A stretch of 64,000 nt of DNA from Amylostereum areolatum (Eukaryota; Basidiomycota; Agaricomycetes; Russulales; Stereaceae): assembly GCA_012932865.1 (NCBI GenBank), contig SAXG01000009.1, positions 419,163 through 483,162 of the forward strand, given 5' to 3'. Below the pieces are notes generated by a model that did no database searches, was not told the DNA's origin, and was given only the letters and a program-made list of their open reading frames with translations. Of the stretch, positions 1 through 9,184 are shown piece by piece (within the stretch, counting starts at the first letter, position 1; each line of letters opens with the position of its first letter). The translations under genes and the position numbers were made by a program.

Positions 1-94
1 CGGCGACGTCCAATCCATCCAAGGCAAGTTGAAGAGCGATACCACGGCCGATACCACGGGCAGCACCAGTGACGAGTGCGATACGAGCTGTCAT
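1..94 (-). CDS. SDR-family oxidoreductase, N-terminus only (SDR-a, cut by left edge)
   Basis: Only the first ~31 codons lie in the window. They read MTARIALVTGAARGIGRG followed by a typical SDR first helix and DGLDVAV. The TGxxxGxG motif (TGAARGIG) that binds the NAD(P) pyrophosphate is intact. The start is the only upstream ATG in frame and matches the starts of the three paralogs nearby. Substrate unknown; the closest full-length paralogs resemble acetoin/diacetyl-reductase-type SDRs. A TATATA element lies ~52 bp upstream. The rest of the gene is outside the window, so its integrity cannot be judged. Confidence 0.85.
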   Translation of the reverse strand, partial: MTARIALVTGAARGIGRGIALQLALDGLDVA

Positions 95-145
95 ACCTGC
101 TGGATGGGACGGAGTGTATGATAAGGAAGAAAACTTGTGGAGGGG

Positions 146-153
146 TATATAAG
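146..153 (-). promoter_or_regulatory. TATA-box candidate for SDR-a
   Basis: The minus strand reads CTTATATA about 52-59 bp before the SDR-a ATG, a normal TATA-to-ATG distance in fungi. The paralog SDR-b has a similar element at the same distance. Inference from sequence only. Confidence 0.45.
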
Positions 154-265
154 CCTGACCTCGCGGAAGAGAATTCACTGCGTCTTGTGACCTTGACCGC
201 CCCAGTATTAAGTATCATCATTCAAAGTGCACGAGACCATCGATCGCCAAAAAGGTGAGCCTAAA

Positions 266-445
266 TCAACGCGCCTCAGCACCTGCTGTCCTGAGAGGTT
301 CGCGTTCTGGTGGATTTTGACATGTCGACCTCCGGTCAATCGGCCGTTCAACGATAAATTTGATAAGCTTGACGTCTTCGCGCAAGAGGGCTGCAACCTT
401 GGCTGTAAGCAGGACACGGCGAGGATCATTAAAAATGTATAAATG
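266..445 (-). pseudogene. Relic of a UBX-domain gene (ASPL/TUG type)
   Basis: The minus strand encodes LLREDVKLIKF, which matches LLREDVKPIKF in the UBX domain of the intact gene at 2.4-3.5 kb in 10 of 11 residues. The DNA around it (about 356-394) is also clearly similar. Similarity fades on both sides, and no start, proline-rich N-terminus or KVPKWLK tail can be found. I read it as a decayed copy. Reading the minus strand, the order is intact UBX, SDR-b, this relic, SDR-a, which suggests that a UBX-SDR pair was once duplicated in tandem. Confidence 0.6.
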
Positions 446-522
446 CTGCATTCTACGCTGCGCTAGAAACCCCCAAAACTTGTACTCATACACTATGGTG
501 TCCTGGTAGCGGTTAACCCACA

Positions 523-1800
523 TCAAGTGAGAAAAGATCCACCATCGGGTGAGACCTAATAAGGCGGCATTCAGTCCATGAGACAAGAGTGTACGGGATG
601 ATGAAACCAACCATCTGCCCTGCAAACGCACGCAACATTGGCATCAGCTTCAGACGCAGTTCACGATGAAAGGGACAACAGACCTGTCACGTAACTCGCT
701 CTCTCGGATGCAAAGAATGACACGACCTGCGCGATGTTGGTTGGTTGTCCAACACGGCCCACAGGAGCACCGAGCGTAAATCTCGGATACTGCAACGGCT
801 CGATATCAGAAATAAATCAAGGGACACCCTGCGGTGCGTACATCGTTTGGATCTCTTGCGAATCCCTCGGGGTATTTTGCAGCTATATTCGGGATTTTCA
901 CCATGAGACTGCGGTGGGGTAGCGAAGGAAGGAAGGATACTTGCATATGGGCGTGTCGATACTTCCTGGGGCATATGCATTGACAGTAATTCGGTATTTT
1001 GCCAACTCGACGGCTACGCAGGCCAAGCTAACATAAACATCCGAAGGCTTAGTTTAAGTTCGAAACGCACCGGAGCTCTGCGTCAGCCCACGTACGGCAA
1101 ACTTGCTCGAGGAGTACGCTAGTAATGTAGAAGGAGCTGGAGGGGATTCAGCTAGGAGGGTAGAAGGGCAGAGGGAACACATGCTGACCTTGAAGACCTC
1201 CAATCAATGAGGAGCCTGAAATTGAGTAAGGTTCAGTCACAGATAAGAAATGGGAAGACAATGCACCGATTATGCGTCCACCACGTCCTTGTTCGATCAT
1301 CTGTATCGCCGCGTACTTGTAGCAGAGAAGCACGCCCCGGACGTTGATCGAGAAGGTGCGCTCGTAGCTTTCGAGCGAGACTACATGCCAATCGTCAGCC
1401 ATCAAGCACCTCCACGTGCAGAGGCGATATGCACGCACTATCAAGGATCGATGACGGTTCGCAGATCCCGGCGTTGGCCACCATCTTCACGCCGTTTTCA
1501 GATTAGCAAAGCTCAGAACGTATGAGAGAGAGAGAGACTCGCCACGTCCAGTCCACCCAACCTTCTGACCACTCTCGCCACCATGTTTTTCACCTGTGCT
1601 TCATCTGATACGTCTGCTGTCAACGCCAGCCCCCGCCGCCCTGTGGCTTCTATCTCGGAAACGACGGACTCGAGCGCAATGCGGTTGGAAGGTGTGTCGT
1701 TGACGGCGACGTCCAATCCATCCGAGGCAAGTTGAAGAGCGATACTACGACCGATACCACGGGCGGCGCCAGTAACGAGTGCAATGCGAGCGGGTGCCAT
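523..1800 (-). CDS. SDR-family oxidoreductase (SDR-b), acetoin/diacetyl-reductase-like
   Basis: Multi-exon classical SDR, about 250 aa after splicing. The order is: start with ALVTGAARGIGRS (cofactor glycines), [14 protein letters not shown], the catalytic YSSSK motif near 1110, then [14 protein letters not shown] near 960-1000, PVGRVGQPTNIAQVVSFFASERASYVTG at about 675-770, an 8-nt microexon at 612-619 completing GQM, and a last exon ending VSPDGGSFLT-stop. All catalytic parts are present, so it should be a working NAD(P)-dependent carbonyl/alcohol oxidoreductase. The substrate is unknown; acetoin/diacetyl reductase is the nearest type by motif (family knowledge). It is a close paralog of SDR-a, -c and -d and faces the same way as SDR-a and the UBX gene. 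Confidence 0.85.
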
Positions 1801-2366
1801 GAATGTTCTACTAGGAGCTGATAACTAAAGCGCGCGAAGATGTCAGGGAGCTTTATATGCAAAGTCGAAAGAAGACGTACGATCTGGAAAATAAACGGCC
1901 CCGAGAGAGAGTTGCTTATGCTGTGAACGGAGGTTGCAATCCCGTCAATACAGGCCAATATTCGGGACGACTGTCTTTTGATTTAGGTCAGCCACGGAGG
2001 CCGAGTCCGCCATTAACATTGCGGTCCCGGAGGAGACGACATCCTGGGAAAGTCAGATAAATCAGACGCCAGTGGTTGAGCGGAGAACTGCACCGGTGAC
2101 GTCACTGGAGATTAGTAGGAACGGAAGGAAAACAGCCTTGGGGATTGTCAGAACAGGTCTGGAGAGGTCTGGAGTAGGTACTAGGTACGATGTGAAAGAC
2201 GACGGGGATCGAAGACGATGAGCAGGGAGACCCCGTGCAACGCATCGCGTGAGCCAACCACCGGGGTCAACGCGGATTGATGCACCCTCGTAACTTTGAC
2301 TTTGGAGAAGAAGCGGTCCTGGAGGAATTGAGCCGCCGCGAAGCAGCCGTCTGCAGGGAGAGAACT
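1801..2366. other. Intergenic stretch between SDR-b and the UBX gene
   Basis: Holds the SDR-b promoter on the left and the 3' flank of the UBX gene on the right. No conserved coding motif, RNA gene or repeat was recognised apart from the TATA box listed separately. Confidence 0.5.
1852..1857 (-). promoter_or_regulatory. TATA box of SDR-b
   Basis: TATAAA on the minus strand about 52 bp before the SDR-b ATG. It matches the spacing seen for SDR-a. Confidence 0.5.
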
Positions 2367-3546
2367 TCAGCCGGGGAAATGGTCAACACTACTAGAATAC
2401 AAAAGATCCGGTGCATATGATCTTCGTCTAATCCTACATAGAGCACGGTGAGTTATAGGTACAAAGGTGAATATACACAATCTGGTGGTGCAAGCACTTC
2501 CGTCTTTGACGCGCCATTCCACTTCTACTTCTCTGAGAATCCTCGTATCAACCTCTGGTGACAATGCGAGACGAAAGAGGGAGAACGCACTGCCAATTTT
2601 CAACCACTTCGGCACCTTCGTTTCTGCCCCCGTGCCTAGGACATGCCCGCGCGTCTTTGCTGAAGTATCTGATGATGCTGGGGGAGGATTTTTATCGAAA
2701 TCGGGAGGTGCAGGGAGGTCTTCGGCGCGTGCAAGAACAGAGGGCGCCAGCGGGGCAGTGATGGAAGCGTCTATTCGTTGGGACAGATGTTTATGACGGA
2801 GGACGGTAGCAAAAGAACGAAGCATGTACCGTTGAGAGAATCGTCCTCGAATCGGAGAAGGAGCACAGATGCGGGTGCGAGTTGGAGCTGGACGAGAGTG
2901 AGGTCGCGAACTTGGGGGTCGGATACTTTGAGGTCGCGTCGTGGCGGGCTTTGATCTATAGACAAACTTTCGGTTAGACGTACGTTCACAAATAGCATGA
3001 ATAAAAGAACGCACACAGGACGAATTTGATGGGTTTAACGTCCTCGCGCAGGAGGTTGCGCACGAAGGCGTAGACGGTGCGAATCTTGTTCGTGGAAGGG
3101 AAGCTTTGTTCAAGCTGTGTCCTATCGGGGAATTTCACGCGTATCGTCGTCTACAAGCGCACCACGTCCATCTTTCAGCACACATCTGAGGACAGAAAAA
3201 AACAGCGACGCACGTTTGGCCAGCGGGCGTGCCGGGTCTGCTCCTGTTTTTCACGCATTACGCGTGTCTGGAGCGGGGCGTTGGTGAGTGCTTCGGCGCG
3301 TGCATGAAGAGCAGCTTGAGCGGCCTTCAGATCGGACGGTGTGGGAGTGAAGTAAGATTCTGGAAGTGATGCGGCCTGGGGGGTAGCTTGGGTGGGCGGC
3401 CGGAAGACTTTGTAGGTGGGAGTTTCTGGGGAGGTTGATTCGGTAGTAGGCGGAGGAGGGGGTACAGCAATGGTTGGCGCGCTGGACGGCACTGGAGTTG
3501 GCTCTGGATCCTTCGGCGGCGGTGGGGGCGGTTGTGTGTCTGACAT
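2367..3546 (-). CDS. UBX-domain protein, ASPL/TUG (ASPSCR1/Ubx4) type
   Basis: At least four exons, about 260+ aa. A proline-rich N-terminus (MSDTQ then Pro runs) leads to YKVFRPPTQA, a helical stretch (PSDLKAAQAALHARAEAL) and REKQEQTRHARWPNV. The UBX fold follows: TIRVKFPDRTQLEQSF, VRNLLREDVKPIKF, and a DLTLVQLQLAPASVLLLRF strand. The tail KVPKWLKIG matches the KVPKWLKL ending of ASPL/TUG proteins. Family members bind the Cdc48/p97 ATPase and remodel its hexamers; here that role is inferred. The N-terminal ubiquitin-like domain of animal TUG is not visible, so this is a short form. The stop at 2367 is the end of the open frame after KVPKWLKIG; the true end may be slightly earlier or spliced. 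It is divergent from SDR-c with ~195 bp between the starts. Confidence 0.8.
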
Positions 3547-3740
3547 GGATGAGCAAGCAAGAGGATGCGGATGAGTGGCGAAACTGACTTCACCGTTCGA
3601 GTATTTAGGCGCTCGTGACGCGTCCAATCTAATCTTGTCATCATCCAGTCAAGTGGAAGCGCTTGTTAGTAGATAAGATATGGTCGGTTCATCTTGTATC
3701 ACTTTCTACCGTCCTCCGAACATCCCCTTCGACAAACGCA

Positions 3741-5097
3741 ATGTCCTCGGAACCAGTCAACGAGCTCACTCAGACTCCTTCGCCGCGTGCTCGCATCGCC
3801 CTCGTCACCGGTGCCGCGCGTGGCATCGGACGCACCGTCGCTCTCCGTCTCGCCGCAGATGGAAACGACGTCGCCGTAAACGATATCCCAGGCAACGATG
3901 CCCTCGCCCAAGTGGTGAAAGAAATCCAAGCGTTGGGTCAGAAGAGCTGCGCGATATACGCCAATGTGAAGGAGGAGGCCCAAGTCGAGTCCATGGTCTC
4001 TCAGGTGGTCGAACAACTCGGGGCGCTCGATATCGTGAGTTCATGGTCTTAACTGTGGTACAACCCGTAGCGCGACAATGCGGGGTATGGCCACAGATGG
4101 TGGCAAATGCGGGAATCGTAAAGATAGGAAACATCCTCGACCGTGCGTGCCGCTCTTCCTCCATTGGTTTCCTTCAATGCGTGCTAAAAACGGTGGCCGG
4201 GCGCCGTTGGTCTACCAGTCAAAACCGAGGACTATGATGAAATCATGGCTGTCAACGCACGAGGTGTCCTGTTCTGTTACAAGTACGCTGCCAAACAGAT
4301 GGTGGCGCAAGGCCGAGGCGGTCGAATCATCGGTGCGTCGACTCATCTCGGGGACGCCGCTCCGTTGAACCAGCCGCAGGTGCCAGTTCGTATGCAGGCA
4401 AGAAAGGTACGCAACGACAAGGTACATACACACCAGTGGCAGCTCACGTATCTGGCATAGGTATCGCAGGCGGCCTCGCTTATTCCATGAGCAAGCACGC
4501 GGTGCGTGGGCTCACGCAAAGCGCTGGTAATACGACGTCCTTCAGTTTCTGGTGGACTTGTAGCCGTGACATTGATATACAATCCGAACGGCAGCGGGTG
4601 AGCTAGCGAAGCACGGAATCACCGTCAACGCATATGCACCAGGGTATGTGGACACGCCCATGCATAAGCGTCTCTCTCCGCTCTGCATTCGTTGCAACAC
4701 GACTGATCTCTCACCCCCCCTGGCACAGTACATGAATTGGCTGCCGGTTCTGCAGATGCGGCTGCCACCACTCAGAAGGTATGCACCGATCCCACACAAG
4801 TGTAACCTACGTTCGAGGTGATTACTTGCGGCATTGCACAGTTCAGTTCAAACATCCCCGTGGGTCGCATCGGTGAGGCCAACGACGTCGCGCATGTGGT
4901 TTCGTTCCTTGCGGATGAGAGGGCGAGCTTTGTTACCGGTAGGTCGCGTTGCCTGTGTATCGTATCGTGTTCCATAGTGACGCGCATCTTTGGAAAACAG
5001 GGCAGACGGTACGCATCCGTCTCTCTCTCTTTGGTCCGCGGACATGTTCTTATTGCAACTTTAGGTATCGGTCAACGGTGGCACCCTCTTCGATTAG
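3741..5097 (+). CDS. SDR-family oxidoreductase (SDR-c), acetoin/diacetyl-reductase-like
   Basis: Classical SDR in about nine exons. The start MSSEPVNEL is followed by ARIALVTGAARGIGRT (cofactor loop). Next come MVANAGIV (NAG motif), EDYDEIMAVNARGVLFCYKYAA, ASSYAGKK-GIAGGLAYSMSKHAVRG (catalytic Ser, Tyr, Lys), [49 protein letters not shown], an 8-nt microexon GGCAGACG at 5001-5008, and VSVNGGTLFD-stop. The SSYAGKKG and PGYVDTPM motifs recall (S,S)-butanediol/acetoin reductases, but substrate is not proven. It is transcribed away from the UBX gene and followed in tandem by SDR-d. The ATG at 3741 gives the usual distance to the first beta strand. Confidence 0.88.
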
Positions 5098-5535
5098 AGC
5101 CCTGCCCCAGAGTCCATACTGGCACTCGTTGGCTTTATGATCGACCAGGGTGTACAACGCGTAGCCTGCCTCCGTCTTCCGTGAAGGCGACGAATACAAT
5201 CATATTGTGTGCTCCCATTCTCTGAAGACCTTTGACGCAAGTGCAGGTGATTCTTTGTATTCGCGTTCTCCCTGCTTTTTCTCAGGCGGTATAGTATCGC
5301 ATCCCGCATTCCGATAGCCTGAGAAAGCCTATGTCAAGAACATGTTCATGATGTCTTAATATTACACACCCACCGTCCACCCACATCATTATCATACCCA
5401 CATCCGCCATCCACCGTCCACCTGACCACCTCCAGCGCTACTTATACTCCAAGTCAATCAGTCTCCCCACGCCCGTCCCGCTTCCACACCACCGTGAACA
5501 GGACAAAACATTCAACGTTCAACGTTCAATATTCA
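5098..5535. other. Intergenic stretch and promoter of SDR-d
   Basis: No gene seen. It is rich in CCAC/CCATC pyrimidine tracts near 5370-5490. A weak TATA-like TTATAC lies at 5442-5447. Just before the SDR-d ATG there is a short direct repeat of TTCAACG/TTCAATA units (5511-5535). Confidence 0.5.
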
Positions 5536-6829
5536 ATGATGGCCCGCGTCGCGATCGTCACGGGGGCCGCTCAAAGCATCGGTCGCGCCATCGCGCTCCG
5601 CTTGGCCGAAGATGGGCTCGATGTCGCCGTCAACGACCTCCCAGCCCGCCAACCTGAGCTCGCGTCCCTCGTCGCTGAGATCGAGGCCAAAGGCCGCAGG
5701 AGCTGTGCGCTGATTGCCGACGTATCGGATCAAAGACAGGTGGAGGAGATGGTCGCGGGTGCCGTGAAAGAACTGGGCAAGCTGGATGTGGTAAGCGCTT
5801 CCACTGCATCCGATCCTCGCCTTTCCAGTGCTGTAATGCGAGCATATGTGGCACACAGATGGTGGCGAACGCAGGGGTCATCGGTCACGGGTCTGTCCTC
5901 GATGGTAAGTGTAAATGCTGTTGACAAACCTTTTATTGTACTCGATTTATGTTGTCCTTACAGTCACGATTGAGGGGTACGAACGCATCTTATCGGTCAA
6001 CGTCCGTGGGGTGTTGCTTTGCTACAAGCATGCTGCGAGACAGATGGTCGCCCAAGGGCACGGAGGACGTATCCTTGGTACGTGAAATACCATTCCCTCA
6101 TCCCTCGTATCCTTTGACCGTTGCTGTCGAACAGGCGCATCTTCGGTTGGAGGCCTCCTGGGTAGAAAATTCCCTCCGTTGCCTACCCAGGTCTATGCTG
6201 ATGCTCTGCATGACCCAGCACGACCAGCTTTGATAGCATACAGCGCGAGCAAGTTCGCCGTCCGAGGCCTGACGCAAAGCGCTGGTAAGCTTACACTATT
6301 TCGCACTATCTCCATACATCCCGCGGTGGCTGAGACGAAAACAGCGGGAGAGCTTGCAAAGCACGGCATCACCGTCAACGCGTACGCCCCCGGGCAGATC
6401 GACACGCCCATGAGCAAGTATAAATCCCTGCACTCGCGTATCGCTGCTGACACCGACGCGTGATTGCCACAGTAAGAGCTTTTCAGCCAGATGAGAGCAA
6501 GGTGAGCGAAGCCAGTACCACACCGTCGACCTGACCATCACGACTTCGCTTTCCCTGCGTTCCAGCTTCTGCCACACATCCCCCTTGGCCGTCTCGGTCA
6601 GCCGGAAGATATCGCGCATCTCGTGTCCTTCCTAGCATCAGAGAAGTCGGGGTTCATCACCGGTGCGCACCGACCTTTTCTTCCACGCTAAAACATCTTG
6701 AAGAGGGCCCCGCATGCGCTCACACCACTATAGGACAAACAGTACGTATTTTCGACGGTCACAGAGTGCTTATTTTTTTTCGATGAGCCGCCGCAGGTGT
6801 CGTCCAACGGCGAGTACATTCTCACTTGA
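5536..6829 (+). CDS. SDR-family oxidoreductase (SDR-d)
   Basis: Multi-exon SDR paralogous to SDR-c. It starts [19 protein letters not shown]; the middle glycine of TGxxxGxG is Ser here (TGAAQSIG). Downstream are [41 protein letters not shown], the catalytic [59 protein letters not shown], an 8-nt microexon GACAAACA at 6734-6741, and [14 protein letters not shown]. The catalytic Tyr/Lys are present, so activity is likely. Substrate unknown. Two adjacent ATGs (5536, 5539) are equally possible starts. It is convergent with the hydrolase at 6986-8212, with 156 bp between stops. Confidence 0.87.
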
Positions 6830-6985
6830 ATGTTGGGAAACGGCGGAGTGGGGCACCAGCGTGAATAAAGGTGGTATATTACACCCATAACAAAACAATG
6901 CACGACGAATCCAATCCAATATGTCATGTCCCATGGCCATGGCCAGCCATGACGAGAACATAAAAGAAGCACGGTCGATAAGCTC

Positions 6986-8212
6986 TCACAGATGTGCGCG
7001 CACCTTGCTCTCCTCCCCCAGACACCTCTCCCAGAAAAACATAAGCGCGTGCCTCATCATCGTCCTCGTGTACGCATGCCCACCCCGCACCACCGCCGTC
7101 TCCTTCCACCCCTCAGACCCCACCTCCAACCCCTTCCAAAAATCCGCGTACATCGCGCTCGGCACGGACGCGTCCGCGTCCGCGCACACGTTGAGGATAT
7201 TCTTGCCCCAAAACGGGTTGAGCGCGCCCGAGCGCGCGCGGTGGTGCGCGACGCTCGGGTCGACCTTGCGCAGGGCGGTGAGGAGCGTGGCGGGGATCTG
7301 CGGCGGGGCGAAGGGGAGGCCGACCATGGCGGCGTGTGTGCGCAGGACGACGAAGTTGTCTGGGCAGCCGAGGATGATGATGCCCGTCTTGAGCCGCGGA
7401 TCTGCAGCGGATGGCACATCGAAAGCCGTCACGCCCATCCCATGCAAGTATACAGTAAGCAAACGGTAACCGGTGATTGCTTCGGGCGACGCACCGCTCC
7501 GTAATGCGAACCAGACGACGTGCGACCCCATACTGATCCCTGCTGCCGCCCAGTGCACCACCTTGCGTTCGCCAGAGGGGAAGAGGTACGCGGGCAAGAA
7601 GTCCATCAAAAACGAGACGTCCTGGGCGGTGCCCGCTGGTCCACGTTCAACGCGAACCGCGCAGTGGGTAAGTCACCAGCGATCCAATTACGCGCGTTCG
7701 TCGCCGCGATGTGAAAGGCGTGCACGTACCTACCACCCCCACCGCGTCGATCCTGGAACAAACAAAGCCACGGTGTCTGCCGCTCGATCGACGAAAACGA
7801 CGCGGGAGACGGTGAGAAAGCGTGCTCACGCATATGTCGGGTTATGTTTACCCGCTCGACTCGTGTGCCACGGTCGATTTGCCTCGGCGTCCACCAGCCT
7901 GTGGCCGTGATTCCGCAAATCCTAGACGTCGACACAGTGACGACCGTTATAAGTCCGAGTCGCCAGTCAAACACCAACAGAAACACCCACCATGCTCACC
8001 ACGACGAATTCCCGGCGCCCAAGCACGTCGTCCCGTCGTCGAAACGCTTCCTGCGCCGTCTCCTCCATGCGCTCCGCCGTGCTCAATATCCCGTGAAGAA
8101 GAATGAGCACCGCGAGCGGTGCTTCCTCGCCCGGACAGCGCGGCGTCAGCTCGTCGGCGCCGTAGACGTTCACGACGAGGCCCGCAACGTTGACGACGCG
8201 CCTGGAGACCAT
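6986..8212 (-). CDS. Alpha/beta-hydrolase fold protein (copy 1)
   Basis: Spliced gene of about 320 aa. The start MVSRRVVNVAGLVV is followed by LLHG (oxyanion strand), DLRNHGHRLVD, GTAQDVSFLMDFLPAYLFPSGER, the nucleophile elbow GISMGS, IIILGCPDNF, the acid region CADADASVPS and the histidine region RGGHAYTRTM. A Ser-Asp-His triad is therefore visible. The architecture is that of a widespread uncharacterised fungal alpha/beta hydrolase group; esterase or lactonase activity is only a guess. The second copy at 11.9-13.2 kb has the same motif order, but this copy is more diverged (DLRNHG for DHRNHG, GISMGS for GVSLGG). No signal peptide is visible, so a cytosolic enzyme is likely. Confidence 0.75.
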
Positions 8213-9184
8213 GCGAGTAAGTATGAGCTCCGAGGAGGCGAGACGAAACGGAAACGATACGGTGCGAGAGGTCGGGCCTTCGCACGTTATATTCACAGGC
8301 GGGGTTAACGGGGTTCTGTGGACACGGGCCTGGGCCGCCTGGCGATGTGGGTAAGTTCGCGGGTTTACTTACACTCTAAACCGCGTGCAAGTTGTTCGTG
8401 ACACTTCCAGCCACTGTATCAGAACCCCGCGCACGATTCCAATCAGCGCACTGTGAGCGTTGCGTTGGTCCGAACTTGGCGGTCGCTTTGTGGTTGGGGG
8501 TAGGTTGCGCGATCGTGATTGGCCGTGAAGTCGACTCAGCGACGGTGGTGATGCGGTGAATGCTGGTGAATGTCAAGACGCAGCGCCGTCACTGGGTGGC
8601 GTGCCATAAACTCCTGGACTTGGCCCAACTTGAAGGCGGGCACTCCGAAGATGCTTGCAGAATACCGACGTACCTTCGCTCCTCAGGCCAGGAACGACAA
8701 TCTCCTAAGCAATTTAAAGTACGGTCAACCACGGAGAAGTCAAGGTACAGTACTTGCACAATACTTCAGCGCTGTCAACGCCGAGACCTCGCGCACTTTG
8801 CTTGAAACGAGGGGTCGTTCGGGCCCCTGTTTTCTCATATATCGCCATGGCCATGGCACACGGTGTCTGTGTGGCTTTTACCTATCTCCATCCGACCCCT
8901 GTGGCGCGAGAGACGTCCGAGACCGAAACCGCGATGGCGCGCGGCGGACGAGGAAGGTTATCACTGATACTCCAGCGACTGGCGCGCGATGAGAAGTCGT
9001 GAACATGGTCGTTATTTTCAGACTCGTCACAGCCTAGGTAAGCGGTTATCTGCGAAACCACCACCATCTGCCGAGCGCCATCACCAGCGACGCAGAACCC
9101 CGGGCCCCACCTCCATAGTATTCCCCTCAAAATACACGTTCGTGGGAGCACCGTTCCCACCCACGTACGACGCGAAAACGAGAG
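8213..9184. other. Intergenic stretch with no recognised gene
   Basis: About 970 bp between the start of hydrolase copy 1 and the stop of the GH79 gene. Short open frames exist on both strands but none shows conserved motifs. It should contain the hydrolase copy 1 promoter on the left. Confidence 0.4.

Noticed and set aside
5511..5536. TTCAACG direct repeats before the SDR-d start as an operator
   Set aside because: Short, imperfect and not found at the paralogous promoters; no basis for a regulatory claim.
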